Source: Geothrix sp. 21YS21S-2 (lineage in GTDB: Bacteria > Acidobacteriota > Holophagae > Holophagales > Holophagaceae). Taken from it: 64,000 nucleotides of DNA. The notes under the pieces are model-generated. The model was given only the letters and a program-made list of their open reading frames with translations. It was not told the origin of the DNA and searched no databases. The stretch lies in NCBI RefSeq assembly GCF_030846775.1, contig NZ_CP132910.1, positions 530,001 through 594,000 of the forward strand, given 5' to 3'. Shown here one piece after another: positions 46,331 through 56,026 of the stretch. The position numbers were made by a program, and so were the translations under genes. How positions within the stretch are numbered: position 1 is the stretch's first letter; each line of letters starts with the position of its first letter.

Positions 46331-46806
46331 CAGGCAGAAGCGGCCTCCTTCCTCCTTGAGTCGACAGACCCAAGATGTCCGAAGTCCACTGCTGCCGACC
46401 TGTTGCCCGATGAACCCGGCAAACGCCATCGAAGGGTCCCTCGCCGAGGAATAGAAGAAGATCTTTTCTCGGCGGACCTCGGCCCCTCGGCGCCTCGGCG
46501 AGAGGCTTTTCGTCTCAACCTGCCTGGATGATGGGGGTCAGGACGGCCTCCCACGACCAGCCCCAGCCTCCCTTCCAGACAAAAGCCAAAGCATGGATGG
46601 GTCTGCGCCTCCCCCAGTCCCGTTAAGAACCAATTTCGAGGCAATTGCCGGATTCTGCCAGGACCCAGGGCTGGAGTTCAACCGGCGAAGGTTTCCCTCA
46701 CATGGTGATACCCTCTTGGGTAATCGATCCAGCTCAAGGCGAATCATCCCTTCCAACGGCCAGCCATACGGATGGCCTCCTTCTCCCGGTCTTCGTGGGG
46801 CGAATC
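46331..46806. other. 476-bp intergenic region without a convincing gene
   Basis: It contains short GC-rich repeats: CTCGGCG recurs several times between 46468 and 46500, and TCGCCGAGG (46441-46449) can pair with CCTCGGCGA (46493-46501). No conserved open frame is recognised. The upstream part of the small membrane protein frame (from 46645) lies here but is not supported. Confidence 0.35.
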
Positions 46807-47586
46807 ATGGACAACGATATTACCCGCTGGGTGGTCATCGCTCTCCTCAACATTCCTTTGTACCTCGGACTTGGATGGGTGATCTTTCGAAGCTGGAGCG
46901 GCTTTTGGGAATGTGTCCGTTTCTACTTCACGCCAGATTGGTTCTCCATGATTCGAGGCGAGCTCATGGAAGACTGGTGGGGAACGCTGAAGATCTTTGT
47001 CTTCGTGGCGCTATGCGTCGGCGCTGTGTGCGGCGAGCACGAATTCTTCTTCGGTGCCAGGCCCAAGCCCCCCCAGCCATCCCTAGCGATAAGCGCCTTG
47101 AATTTCAGCTCCATCATTCAATGTCCGTCTGAGAGGGTGTCTGCTGATCAGCCGGGGTCAAGCTCCGCCGAACCGCCTCGCGAGTTCCTCCACCGCCTCC
47201 GGATCGGCCTCCGCCTTGAAGTTGAAGAACACCTCCGAGGTGACCTGGGGCGCCGGAACCCCGCACAGCGCCAGGGCGGCCTTCACCTCCGCGAGCATGG
47301 CCCCGTTGCCCACCAGGTGGAAATGGCAGGCCCGGGGGTCCCTTACCAGGGCCGCCGCGCTTGTGCCGACGCGGCCCCGCAGGCCGGTCCACCCGGGTCC
47401 GGGCTGCGTGAGCGTAGGGTGCCAGGCGAACCCGGGGTGCGCGGCCTGGAGCGCGTCGAGCTCCGGCGCCAGGCAGATGTCCTCCTCCTCCCGGTAGCCG
47501 GCGACGAGCGTGATGGGGCGGTCGAACCCCGCGGCCAGGGCGCGTTCGGCGAAACCCCACAGGGGGCCGATGCCCGAGCCGGTTGA
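46807..47586 (+). CDS. Small membrane protein with doubtful C-terminal end
   Basis: From ATG 46807 the frame encodes two hydrophobic segments (about residues 8-26 and 61-79) with the aromatic middle FWECVRFYFTPDWFSMIRGELMEDWWGTLK. This looks like a genuine short membrane protein of unknown function. After about residue 100 the frame runs on to 47586 and over 429 nt of the convergent flavin-reductase gene; that tail (Arg/Pro rich) is probably not part of the original protein, and a stop may have been lost. It is not recognised in any family. Confidence 0.5.
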   Translation: MDNDITRWVVIALLNIPLYLGLGWVIFRSWSGFWECVRFYFTPDWFSMIRGELMEDWWGTLKIFVFVALCVGAVCGEHEFFFGARPKPPQPSLAISALNFSSIIQCPSERVSADQPGSSSAEPPREFLHRLRIGLRLEVEEHLRGDLGRRNPAQRQGGLHLREHGPVAHQVEMAGPGVPYQGRRACADAAPQAGPPGSGLRERRVPGEPGVRGLERVELRRQADVLLLPVAGDERDGAVEPRGQGAFGETPQGADARAG

Positions 47587-47937
47587 AAGGCCGACCAGGG
47601 CCAGGGCCTCCGGGGCGATCATGTCCGCGATGGGCTCGTGGTGCAGGCCGCTGATCTCGACTTCCGTGCCGGGGGCCGCCGTGCCCAGGGACGGGGTCAG
47701 GCGTCCACCCTTGACCACCCGGAACAGCAGGCCCACCCTGCGCGCGGCGGGGTCCGTCCGGGAGAGGGTATAGGGGTGGCGGTGGCCCTCGTGGCGCAGG
47801 ACCACCACATGGCCGGGCTCGAAGGGGAAGGGCAGGGCGTCGGCCACCTCCAGGTGGAGCAGGTGGAAGCCCCGGCCCACCTCCCTGTTGTCCGTGACCG
47901 TCGCGGTCCGCCAGGCCTGGGTCCAGTCATCCGTCAT
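47158..47937 (-). CDS. Ferredoxin-NADP(+) reductase-type flavoprotein
   Basis: A 259-residue FAD/NAD(P)-binding oxidoreductase. RHPYTLSRTD is the FAD-binding RxYS/T-type motif, LVGLSTGSGIGPLWGFAERAL the NADP Gly-rich loop, and GNGAMLAEVKAALALCGVP the C-terminal motif, with VFFNFKAEADPEAVEE after. This matches the Fpr-like FNR family, which moves electrons between NADPH and ferredoxin or flavodoxin. The natural partner is not in the window. A possible FNR/CRP-like half site pair lies upstream at 47983-47996. Confidence 0.9.
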   Translation of the reverse strand: MTDDWTQAWRTATVTDNREVGRGFHLLHLEVADALPFPFEPGHVVVLRHEGHRHPYTLSRTDPAARRVGLLFRVVKGGRLTPSLGTAAPGTEVEISGLHHEPIADMIAPEALALVGLSTGSGIGPLWGFAERALAAGFDRPITLVAGYREEEDICLAPELDALQAAHPGFAWHPTLTQPGPGWTGLRGRVGTSAAALVRDPRACHFHLVGNGAMLAEVKAALALCGVPAPQVTSEVFFNFKAEADPEAVEELARRFGGA

Positions 47938-47982
47938 CGCGAAATCTCCACCCCGAGCCTACCGGGAACCTGTCGGTGGGCA

Positions 47983-47996
47983 ATGACATAAATCAA
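47983..47996. promoter_or_regulatory. Possible FNR/CRP-type site
   Basis: ATGACATAAATCAA resembles TTGAT-N4-ATCAA at 8 of 10 defined positions. It is 46 nt upstream of the flavin-reductase start and next to the divergent metallophosphoesterase start. The match is moderate and may be chance. Confidence 0.3.
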
Positions 47997-47998
47997 TC

Positions 47999-49669
47999 AT
48001 GAACTCTCCGCGCCCCGCCGGAACCCTTGTCCTGACCTGCGTTCTCCTGGTCCTGGCCGCCTGCCGGGGAGGGGGGTCCAAGGCCCCCGCCGACCCGCCC
48101 GCGGCCCCGGTCATCCTCCGGTTCGAGGCCGATCCCAATCCGGTGGAAGCCGGCAGCCCGGTGACGTTGCGGGCCGAGTTCACCGGGGGAAAGGGCGCCC
48201 TGGACCCGGGCCTGGGGGCCATCGCCAGCGGCCAGGCCCTGGCCTTCGTGCCCTTGGGCGACACCTCCGTCGTCCTCACGGTCACGTCACCTTCGGGCCA
48301 GGTCCGCTCCGAGGCCGTGAAGGTCCAGGTGAAACCGTCTCCGGACTTCGAGGATCCGGCCAGCTTCACCGTCCCGCCCTGCCTCCAACTGGGGGAGGCC
48401 CCGGACCGCCCGGACCGGCTCGGCCTCATGTGGCACGCGCCGGCGTACGACACCGGGACCTGGGCCGTGGAGGTGCGCACCACCGGGACGTGGGTCCGCA
48501 TGGCCGACCCGGCCTCCACCTTGGTGGACATCCCGGGCACCCAGGTGCCCGCCCAGCGGGCGTGGACCGCCGTCCTGAAGCCCCTCGAGCCGGGGGGGAC
48601 CTTCGACTACCGGGTCCTCCGGGACGGTCGCCGGGTCTTCCAGGTGAACGGGGCCCGGGCCCGGATGGCCCCGGGCCAGCGCCAGCGGGTGGTGATCGCC
48701 GGCGACCTGGTGGAACCCGGCAACCCCGCGTCCCGCTCCATCGCCGAGGGGATCGCGGCCCAGAAGCCCGACCTCATGCTGGCGGTGGGGGATCTCTCCT
48801 ACCCGCACGGCACCTACCAGGAGTACCGGGCGCACTTCTACCCCACCTACAACGGAGGCCCGGCCCCCTTCATGCGCTCCCGGCTCATGGTGGGCATCCT
48901 GGGCAACCACGACGTGGCCCACGTGGACCGCGGAGCGCCCCCGCCGCTGGGGAGCCTGGCCTACTACTACTGCTGGGACCAGCCCCTCAACGGCCCCGGC
49001 CTCCTGCAGGGGGGCCACGTGGCCAACCTCAGCCCGGCCCAGGCCTGGGCCCCGTTCCGGCAGGCCGCCGGCGCCCGCTACCCGGCCATGGGCAACTTCT
49101 GGTTCGATTCCGGCGATGCGCGCTTCGTGGTGCTGGACTCCAACCGCTACATGCACAGGGACGACCCGGCCCTGCGGCACTGGGTGGAAACGGCCCTGGA
49201 CGGCGCCCCCGCGGGCTTCTGGCGCATCGTCCTCTACCACCACCCCGGGTTCAACCAATCCAGCTTCAAACATACTAATGATTGGCATATGGCCCAGCTG
49301 TGGCCGGTCCTCCAGCGGCACCGGGTGGACCTGGTCGTCAACGGCCACCTCCACGCCTACGCCCGCACCCGCCCCTTCACCCTCGCCCCGGGCGGCGTCG
49401 ATGAGGCCCACATCCTCCCGGACCTGGCCTACGACGGCGCCGCCACCACGAAGGCCGCCGGCCCCATCCAGATCATCACGGGCGCCGGGGGCGGAATCAG
49501 CCACAAAAACCGCTTCCGGGTCCCCGCGAAGGGGCCCAAACCCTTCCACCAGGCCCTGATCGCCGACCGGCACTCCTTTTCGGTCCTGGACCTCGACCGG
49601 GACCGGCTCCGATTCAGGCAGATGGACGGGGCCGGGGCCGTCCTCGACCAGTTCACCCTCACGCGCTGA
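47999..49669 (+). CDS. Exported metallophosphoesterase lipoprotein (purple acid phosphatase-like)
   Basis: A 556-residue protein with a lipoprotein signal (LLVLAACRGG, lipid Cys at residue 22). Residues about 38-105 are an Ig/PKD-like domain. A fibronectin-like part follows to about 215, and then the calcineurin-like metallophosphoesterase domain: VGDLSYPHG, GILGNHDVAH, YHHPGFNQ and VVNGHLHAYAR, covering the metal-ligand motifs. It resembles purple acid phosphatases with their N-terminal FN3 domain. It would hydrolyse phosphate esters at the cell surface. A typical Tyr/His variation from the classical PAP set is possible. It is followed by miaB after 31 bp. Confidence 0.88.
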   Translation: MNSPRPAGTLVLTCVLLVLAACRGGGSKAPADPPAAPVILRFEADPNPVEAGSPVTLRAEFTGGKGALDPGLGAIASGQALAFVPLGDTSVVLTVTSPSGQVRSEAVKVQVKPSPDFEDPASFTVPPCLQLGEAPDRPDRLGLMWHAPAYDTGTWAVEVRTTGTWVRMADPASTLVDIPGTQVPAQRAWTAVLKPLEPGGTFDYRVLRDGRRVFQVNGARARMAPGQRQRVVIAGDLVEPGNPASRSIAEGIAAQKPDLMLAVGDLSYPHGTYQEYRAHFYPTYNGGPAPFMRSRLMVGILGNHDVAHVDRGAPPPLGSLAYYYCWDQPLNGPGLLQGGHVANLSPAQAWAPFRQAAGARYPAMGNFWFDSGDARFVVLDSNRYMHRDDPALRHWVETALDGAPAGFWRIVLYHHPGFNQSSFKHTNDWHMAQLWPVLQRHRVDLVVNGHLHAYARTRPFTLAPGGVDEAHILPDLAYDGAATTKAAGPIQIITGAGGGISHKNRFRVPAKGPKPFHQALIADRHSFSVLDLDRDRLRFRQMDGAGAVLDQFTLTR

Positions 49670-49700
49670 CACCCGGTAGAATGTCCATTTGCGGTGGGCG

Positions 49701-51005
49701 ATGAAGTACCTGATCCAGACCTGGGGATGCCAGATGAACGACCACGACAGCGAGAAGCTGGCGGGTCTGATGGAAAAAGAAGGTTTCGAGGCCGCCGCGG
49801 GGGTGGAGGACGCCGATGTGGTGCTCCTCAACACCTGCTCCATCCGGGAAAAGGCCGTGAACAAGGTCTACACGGAGCTGGGGCGCCTGCGGGACGAGAA
49901 GAGGCGCAGGCCCCTCCTGGTGGGGGTCACGGGCTGCCTGGCCCAGCAGGAGAAGGCCGGGCTCTTCCGGAGGGCCCCCCAGATCGACTTCGTGCTGGGC
50001 ACCATGGCCATCCAGCAGCTGCCGCGGCTGGTGGAGGAGGCCCGGGCCGGCAGGGCCCGCGTCATCGACACCGGGGACTACCCCGACAACCACCTGTTCC
50101 CCCCGGAGACCACCCTGCGCCACAGCACCGCCAAGGCCCTGGTGACCATCATCGAGGGCTGCAACCACGCCTGCACCTACTGCATCGTTCCCACCACCCG
50201 CGGCGTGGAGCGCCACCGGCCCTGGAAGGACGTCGTCGCCGAGGTGGAGGACCTGGCGGCCATGGGCTTCCGGGAAGTGGAGCTGCTGGGGCAGAACGTG
50301 AACAGCTACATGGGCGGCTGCACCTTCGCGCAGCTCCTGGACCGCGTGGCGGAGGTGGACGGGCTGGAGTGGATCCGGTTCACCACCAGCCATCCCATGA
50401 ACTTCACCGAGGAACTGGCCCGCACCCTGGTGTCCAACCCCAAGGTCGCGCCCTTCCTGCACCTGCCGGTGCAGAGCGGCAGCGACGCGGTGCTCCGGCG
50501 CATGCGCCGGGAGTACACGGTGGACCAGTACCTCGAGCGCCTGGCCTATCTGGGGAATGCCCGGGAGCGCATCAACCTCTCCACGGACTTCATCGTCGGC
50601 TTCCCCGGGGAGACCGAGGAGGACTTCGAGGGCACCCTGGCCCTGCTGGAGCGGGTCCGGTACGACATGTCCTTCAGCTTCGTGTACTCCCCCCGCCCCG
50701 GAACCCCGGCCCTCAAGCTCGCGGACGACCTGCCCCACGCCGAGAAGTCCCGGCGCCTCACGCGCCTCCAGGCTCGCCAGACCGAACTGACCCTGGAGAG
50801 CAACCGGAGGATGGTGGGGCGTTCCCTCAAGGCCCGGGTGGAGAGCAAGGGCGCCCTGGACGGAGGCCACTGGCTGGCCCGCACCGGGGAATGGAAGAAC
50901 GTCCACCTGGCCGTACCGGAAGGCCGCCGGCTCCCCTTCGGGGAACTGGTGGACATCCGCGTCACCGGGGCCGGCCCCCATTTTCTTCGTGCTGAGCTAC
51001 CCTAG
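49701..51005 (+). CDS. miaB: tRNA-2-methylthio-N6-dimethylallyladenosine synthase MiaB
   Basis: A 434-residue methylthiotransferase. The N-terminal auxiliary cluster cysteines are C10, C46 and C79; the radical SAM motif is CNHACTYC at C154, C158 and C161. A TRAM domain closes the protein (VGRSLKARVESK to the end). It methylthiolates i6A37 in tRNAs reading U-starting codons. ATG 49701 is chosen since MKYLIQTWGC is the family start; the frame is open slightly upstream. rex follows after 33 bp. Confidence 0.95.
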   Translation: MKYLIQTWGCQMNDHDSEKLAGLMEKEGFEAAAGVEDADVVLLNTCSIREKAVNKVYTELGRLRDEKRRRPLLVGVTGCLAQQEKAGLFRRAPQIDFVLGTMAIQQLPRLVEEARAGRARVIDTGDYPDNHLFPPETTLRHSTAKALVTIIEGCNHACTYCIVPTTRGVERHRPWKDVVAEVEDLAAMGFREVELLGQNVNSYMGGCTFAQLLDRVAEVDGLEWIRFTTSHPMNFTEELARTLVSNPKVAPFLHLPVQSGSDAVLRRMRREYTVDQYLERLAYLGNARERINLSTDFIVGFPGETEEDFEGTLALLERVRYDMSFSFVYSPRPGTPALKLADDLPHAEKSRRLTRLQARQTELTLESNRRMVGRSLKARVESKGALDGGHWLARTGEWKNVHLAVPEGRRLPFGELVDIRVTGAGPHFLRAELP

Positions 51006-51038
51006 CGTTACTGGGTATACTCGGATCGGAGAAAATCC

Positions 51039-51680
51039 ATGGCAGCCTCGGCGGTACCCACTCCTACCTTGCGTCGGTTACCGAAGTATTACCATTATTT
51101 GAAGCGCATCCACGGCGAGGGCCAGGAGATCATCTCCGCCACGCAGATGGCCGAGGATCTGGGCATCCACCACACCCAGGTGCGCAAGGACCTGGCCGCC
51201 ACCGGCAGCCAGGGCAAGCCCAAGGTCGGCCACCGCGTCGCCGATCTGCTGGCCTCCATCGAGACCTTCCTGAACTGGAACTCGGCCTCCGACGCCTGCC
51301 TCGTGGGGGCGGGCAACCTCGGCTCGGCCCTGCTGGGCTATCCCGGCTTCGACAAGGCCGGCATCCGCATCACCGCCGCCTTCGACGCCCACCCCTCCAA
51401 GATCGGCAAGAAGATCCACGGCGTGCCCGTGTACCCCGTGGACAAGCTGGAGGAGGTGATCCGGCGCCTCCACATCACCATCGGCATCCTCACCATCCCC
51501 GCCGACCGCGCCCAGCACCTGGCCGAGGTGATGGTGCAGAGCGGCATCCGGGCCATGTGGAACTTCGCCCCCATCACCCTGGACGTGCCCGACGACATCA
51601 TCGTGGAGAACGTGGAGCTGTACGCCAGCCTCGCGATCTTCAGCAGGAAGCTGTCGGAGCGGAGCCGGACCAAACCCTAG
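51039..51680 (+). CDS. rex: Redox-sensing transcriptional repressor Rex
   Basis: A 213-residue Rex. Residues 10-85 are the winged helix (RRLPKYYHYLKRI, ISATQMAEDLGIHHTQVRKDLAATG), and the rest the NAD(H)-binding Rossmann domain with LVGAGNLGSALLGY and DAHPSKIGKKIHG. Rex senses the NADH/NAD+ ratio and represses fermentation and respiratory genes. Its presence with nitrate reductase genes fits a facultatively anaerobic lifestyle. It ends over the convergent epimerase gene, stops overlapping by four bases. Confidence 0.95.
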   Translation: MAASAVPTPTLRRLPKYYHYLKRIHGEGQEIISATQMAEDLGIHHTQVRKDLAATGSQGKPKVGHRVADLLASIETFLNWNSASDACLVGAGNLGSALLGYPGFDKAGIRITAAFDAHPSKIGKKIHGVPVYPVDKLEEVIRRLHITIGILTIPADRAQHLAEVMVQSGIRAMWNFAPITLDVPDDIIVENVELYASLAIFSRKLSERSRTKP

Positions 51681-52564
51681 AGTAGGTCCGCCAAGGCCTC
51701 CTCCACCTTTTCGAACCTGAACGTGAACCCGAGTTCCAGGGCCTTCCTGGGATAGACGAAGGATCCTTCCAGGAGCATCTCGCGCCCCATCTCCCCGAAC
51801 AGGAGGTCCAGGGCCGTGCGGGTCACGAAGCCGGGGATGGGCAGCATGGGCCGGCGGAGGCGGCGGGCCAGGGCGCGGGTGAAGGTCTCGTTGGTGACGG
51901 GGCGGGGGGAGGTTGCGTTCAGGGCCCCGGAGAAGGCGGGGTTCTCCGCGGCCTCCCGGACCAGGCGCACCAGGTCGTCGATGTGGATCCAGCTCAGGCC
52001 CTGCTGGCCGTGGCCGAGCCTGGCGCCCTGGAACATGCGGACGGGAAAGGCCATCTTCGGCAGGGCGCCGCCGTCCCGGGCCAGGACGACGCCCAGCCTC
52101 AGCTTCACCACCCGGATGCCCAGCGGAGTGGCCGCGTCCGCCGCGGCCTCCCATTGGCGGCAGACCTTGGCCAGGAAGCCCTTCCCGGGTCCGCGCCCCT
52201 CCTCCACGGGGCGCCCGTCCATGGGGCCGTAGAACCCAACCGCGCTGGCGTTCACCAAGGCCCGGGGCGGGGAGGGCAGGGCGCCCATGGCCGCCACGAG
52301 GCGGTTCGTGGACTCCACCCGGCTGCGGAGGATGGCGTCCTTGCGGGAGGGGGTCCAACGCTTGTCGGCGATGCCCTCCCCAGCGAGATTCACGACGGCG
52401 TCGGCCCCCTCCAGGGCCCGGGGCAGGTCGTCCCACGAGAAAGGAGAGCCCGGCCTCCGGCTCAGCACCCGCACCTCCACCCCGTCCCGGGAGAGGGAAT
52501 CCGCCAGGTGCCTGCCCACCAGTCCCGTGCCGCCGGCCAGGACCACGATCTTCAGCTCCGCCAT
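51677..52564 (-). CDS. SDR-family epimerase (YfcH/TIGR01777 type)
   Basis: A 295-residue NAD(P)-binding protein. The start IVVLAGGTGLVGRHLADSL gives the GxxGxxG loop. Family traits are DAVVNLAGEGIADKRWTPSRKDAILRSRV, SAVGFYG (Tyr) and the WIHIDDLVRLV segment, with LRRPMLPIPGFVTR and the C-terminal MLEGSFVYPRKALELGFTF. The substrate of this family is unknown. Its four-base stop overlap with rex is convergent. ATG 52564 lies 52 bp downstream of the guaA stop on the same strand. Confidence 0.9.
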   Translation of the reverse strand: MAELKIVVLAGGTGLVGRHLADSLSRDGVEVRVLSRRPGSPFSWDDLPRALEGADAVVNLAGEGIADKRWTPSRKDAILRSRVESTNRLVAAMGALPSPPRALVNASAVGFYGPMDGRPVEEGRGPGKGFLAKVCRQWEAAADAATPLGIRVVKLRLGVVLARDGGALPKMAFPVRMFQGARLGHGQQGLSWIHIDDLVRLVREAAENPAFSGALNATSPRPVTNETFTRALARRLRRPMLPIPGFVTRTALDLLFGEMGREMLLEGSFVYPRKALELGFTFRFEKVEEALADLL

Positions 52565-52616
52565 CGCTGTTCCTCCATCAAGGATGTGATGCCGGAGGCG
52601 GGCCTTCCGCTCCCGT

Positions 52617-54146
52617 TTATTCGTACTCGATGGTCGCGGGGGGCTTGCTCGTGATGTCGAAGACCACCCGGTTGATGCCCTTGACCTCGTTGACGATGCG
52701 CTGGGCCACCTTCTCCAGGAGATCGTGGGGCAGGCGCGCCCAGTCGGCGGTCATGAAGTCCTCGCTGGTCACGGCACGCAGGGCGCACATGTTCTCGTAG
52801 GTGCGCTCGTCGCCCATGATGCCCACGGTCTGCACCGGCAGCAGCACGGCGAAGCACTGGGAGGTGTTGCGGTACCACCCGGAGGCCTTGAGCTCCTCGA
52901 TGAAGATGGCGTCGGCGTTCTGGAGGATCGCCACGCGCTCGGCCGTGACGCAGCCGGGGATGCGCACCGCGAGGCCGGGGCCCGGGAAGGGGTGGCGCCA
53001 GACCATGTCCTCGGGCAGGCCCAGGGCCAGGCCCGCGCGGCGCACCTCGTCCTTGAAGAGCTCCCGCAGGGGCTCCACGAGCTTGAGCTTCATGACGTCG
53101 GGAAGGCCGCCCACGTTGTGGTGGGACTTGACAAGCACCGCCCCGCCCACGCCGGAGCTCTCGATGACGTCCGGGTAGAGCGTGCCCTGGGCCAGGAAGT
53201 CCGCCTGCACGGTCCCGGCCTCCTTGTCGAAGACCTCGATGAAGGTCCGGCCGATGATCTTGCGCTTCTGCTCGGGGTCGCTCACGCCCTCCAGGGCCCC
53301 CAGGAAGGCGGCGCGGGCATCCACCCACTTCACGGTCATGTCGAAGGGCGCGAAGGCCTCCTGCACCTGGGTCATCTCGTCCTTGCGCATGACGCCGGTG
53401 TCCACGAACACGCAGGTGAGCTGCTTGCCGATGGCCTTGTGCAGCAGCACCGCGGCCACGCTGGAGTCCACGCCGCCCGAGAGGCCCAGGACGACGCGGC
53501 CTTCGCCGACCTGCCTGCGGATGGCCCGGGTCTTCTCCTCGATGAACTGGCCCGTGTTCCAGTCCAGCTTCATGCCGCAGACGTGGAGGAAGTTCATCAG
53601 GACCTTGGAACCGTGCTGGGTGTGGGTGACTTCCGGGTGGAACTGGATGCAGTAGATGCGCCGGGCCCGGTCCTCCATGGCCGCCACCGGGACGCCCCGG
53701 GTGTGGCTGGTGATCCCGAAGCCCGCGGGGGCCTTCTCCACGTGGTCCCCGTGGCTCATCCACACCTGCAGCTCGTCCTCCAGCCCCCGGAAGAGGAGGC
53801 TCTCGGGGTCCTGGATGCGGATCATGGCCTTGCCGTACTCCCTGCGGCTGGAGCGGTGGATGACCCCGCCCAGATTGCGCGCCAGGAGCTGCTGGCCGTA
53901 GCAGATGCCCAGGATGGGCACCCCCAGGGCCAGGATGGCCGGATCCAGGTCCGGCGCGCCGGCCTCCATGACGGAGTTGGGGCCGCCGGAGAGGATCACG
54001 CCCTTGAGGTCGGGCCCGCCGATCTCCTGGGCCGTGGCGCCCGGGCCGTAGACCAGCCCGAAGGCCCCGAGGTCGCGCAGCCGCCGGGTTATCAGGCGCG
54101 TGTACTGGGACCCGAAATCGAGGATGGCGACGCGTTCATGATGCAT
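52617..54146 (-). CDS. guaA: GMP synthase (glutamine-hydrolysing)
   Basis: A 509-residue GuaA. The class I amidotransferase domain covers residues 1-190, with the catalytic Cys in GICYGQQ (C82) and the His/Glu pair in FHPEVTHT. The ATP pyrophosphatase domain follows with the P-loop SGGVDSS, and the C-terminal dimerisation domain holds RHPFPGPGL and TSKPPATIEYE, the universal end. It aminates XMP to GMP. Length is normal. Confidence 0.98.
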   Translation of the reverse strand: MHHERVAILDFGSQYTRLITRRLRDLGAFGLVYGPGATAQEIGGPDLKGVILSGGPNSVMEAGAPDLDPAILALGVPILGICYGQQLLARNLGGVIHRSSRREYGKAMIRIQDPESLLFRGLEDELQVWMSHGDHVEKAPAGFGITSHTRGVPVAAMEDRARRIYCIQFHPEVTHTQHGSKVLMNFLHVCGMKLDWNTGQFIEEKTRAIRRQVGEGRVVLGLSGGVDSSVAAVLLHKAIGKQLTCVFVDTGVMRKDEMTQVQEAFAPFDMTVKWVDARAAFLGALEGVSDPEQKRKIIGRTFIEVFDKEAGTVQADFLAQGTLYPDVIESSGVGGAVLVKSHHNVGGLPDVMKLKLVEPLRELFKDEVRRAGLALGLPEDMVWRHPFPGPGLAVRIPGCVTAERVAILQNADAIFIEELKASGWYRNTSQCFAVLLPVQTVGIMGDERTYENMCALRAVTSEDFMTADWARLPHDLLEKVAQRIVNEVKGINRVVFDITSKPPATIEYE

Positions 54147-54177
54147 GGGGGCCCCTAAAACTTGATGATACCAGAGG

Positions 54178-54723
54178 CTAACGCGCCTTCTTCAGGGTCT
54201 CGTCGGTGCCCTGCAGGACCCAGCTGCGGCCCTCCTTCCGGTAGGAGGCGTGGCGTTCCTTGGTCTCCCCGGCGCGCACGCCCGGGTGGAGGGTCTGGAA
54301 GAGGCCGAACCAGGCCGTGGGCCTGCCCAGCCGGATCTGGTAGGTGACCCGGGCGGAATCCCGCATGTACTCGATCCTCAGGGCCCGGACGAACTCCGCC
54401 TCGGCCGCGGGGAGCTCGTAGCCCTTGGGCGAAAGCCGGACCTCCTTGGGGGACGACGCGCCCGGCTTGAAGGAGAAGGTCTCGCGATCCCCTTCGACCT
54501 TCCGGGTCACGGCGAAGGCGCCCTTGCCGGCGGCCTCCTGGAGGGCCACGAGCCTGGCGTGTTCCGCGGAACCCTTGATGGCCGAGGCGGACTCGGGAAT
54601 GGTCACCACGATCTGGACCGGGTAGTCCTTCTTGATGTCGCCTTCGGCCTCCCTCCGGGAGAGCTTGGACGAACCGCAGGCGAGAAAGGTGACCAGGAAG
54701 GGTACTGCGAGCAGCATGCGCAT
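54178..54723 (-). CDS. Hypothetical lipoprotein
   Basis: A 181-residue protein from ATG 54723. The signal MRMLLAVPFLVTFLACGSS has a lipobox-like end (FLAC), with lipid Cys at residue 16. The mature part is charged (KLSRREAEGDIKKDYPVQIVVT, then GYELPAAEAEFVRALRIEYMR) and has no recognised domain. It lies 31 bp upstream of guaA on the same strand and diverges from kbl. An extended open frame further upstream runs antisense to kbl and is not credited. Confidence 0.75.
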   Translation of the reverse strand: MRMLLAVPFLVTFLACGSSKLSRREAEGDIKKDYPVQIVVTIPESASAIKGSAEHARLVALQEAAGKGAFAVTRKVEGDRETFSFKPGASSPKEVRLSPKGYELPAAEAEFVRALRIEYMRDSARVTYQIRLGRPTAWFGLFQTLHPGVRAGETKERHASYRKEGRSWVLQGTDETLKKAR

Positions 54724-54822
54724 GGGGGTGGCCCTCTGGCCCAATTCTAGTGGCCCCAGGAGTACGTGACTAGTCTCACGAATTCCCCGTCCTATAATGG
54801 CCGAGCCGAAAAGGGGTCCAAC

Positions 54823-56010
54823 GTGAACAAGCTCTTCCTCGACCATCTCGCCCAGGAAACCCGCGCCCTCCGGGAGCAGGGGCTCTACAAGAACGAGCGG
54901 GTGATGACCAGCCCCCAGGGCCCCTGGGTCGAGGCCAACGGGAAGAAGGTCATCAACCTCTGCGCCAACAATTACCTGGGCCTGGCCAACCACCCCGCCC
55001 TGGTCGAGGCGGCCCAGGAGGCCCTGGCCCGCCGCGGGTTCGGCCTGTCCAGCGTGCGCTTCATCTGCGGGACCCAGGACATCCACAAGGAGCTGGAGGC
55101 CCGGATCAGCACCTTCCTGGGCATGGAGGACACCCAGCTCTACTCCAGCTGCTTCGACGCCAACGGCGGGGTCTTCGAGCCGCTGCTGGGCGAGGAGGAC
55201 GCCATCATCTCGGACGCCCTCAACCACGCGTCGCTGATCGACGGCATCCGGCTTTGCAAGGCCCAGCGCTACCGCTACGCCAACAGCGACATGGCCGACC
55301 TGGAAGCCCGGCTCCAGGAGGCCTCGGGAGCCCGGTTCAAGCTGGTGGTCACCGACGGCGTGTTCAGCATGGACGGCTACCTGGCCAACCTTCCCGCCAT
55401 CTGCGACCTGGCGGAGAAGTACGGCGCCATGGTGATGGTGGACGACAGCCACGCGGTGGGCTTCATCGGCGCCAAGGGCCGGGGCACCCACGAGCACCAC
55501 GGGGTCATGGGCCGGGTGGACATCATCACGGGCACCCTGGGCAAGGCCCTGGGCGGCGCCTCGGGCGGCTACGTCTCCTCCTCGAAGGAGGTCATCGACT
55601 GGCTGCGGCAGAAGTCCAGGCCCTACCTCTTCTCCAACACGCTGGCCCCCTCCATCACCGCCACCAGCATCAAGGTCCTGGAGATGCTCGAGCAGGGCGA
55701 CGGCCTGCGCAACCAGCTCCGGGCCAACGCGCTGCACTTCCGCACGGAGATGGGCAGGCTGGGCTTCAAGCTCCTGCCCGGGGAGCATCCCATCATCCCG
55801 GTGATGTTCTACGACGCGCCCCTGGCGCAGGAATTCGCGTCCCGGCTGCTGGAGGAGGGCGTCTACGTCACGGGGTTCTTCTTCCCCGTCGTGCCCAAGG
55901 GCCAGGCCCGCATCCGCACCCAGATGTCGGCCGGCCACAGCCGGGAGGACCTGGACGTGGCCATCGCCGCCTTCGCCAAGGTCGGACGCGCCCTGGGCGT
56001 CATCAAGTAG
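54823..56010 (+). CDS. kbl: Glycine C-acetyltransferase (2-amino-3-ketobutyrate CoA ligase)
   Basis: A 395-residue PLP-dependent alpha-oxoamine synthase from GTG 54823. Marks are [47 protein letters not shown] and the PLP lysine in [13 protein letters not shown]. It splits 2-amino-3-ketobutyrate with CoA to glycine and acetyl-CoA. AAAAGGGG precedes the GTG. tdh follows after 16 bp, giving the classical threonine-degradation pair. The length matches the E. coli enzyme (398). Confidence 0.95.
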   Translation: MNKLFLDHLAQETRALREQGLYKNERVMTSPQGPWVEANGKKVINLCANNYLGLANHPALVEAAQEALARRGFGLSSVRFICGTQDIHKELEARISTFLGMEDTQLYSSCFDANGGVFEPLLGEEDAIISDALNHASLIDGIRLCKAQRYRYANSDMADLEARLQEASGARFKLVVTDGVFSMDGYLANLPAICDLAEKYGAMVMVDDSHAVGFIGAKGRGTHEHHGVMGRVDIITGTLGKALGGASGGYVSSSKEVIDWLRQKSRPYLFSNTLAPSITATSIKVLEMLEQGDGLRNQLRANALHFRTEMGRLGFKLLPGEHPIIPVMFYDAPLAQEFASRLLEEGVYVTGFFFPVVPKGQARIRTQMSAGHSREDLDVAIAAFAKVGRALGVIK

Positions 56011-56026
56011 CATACGGAGGCACCCC

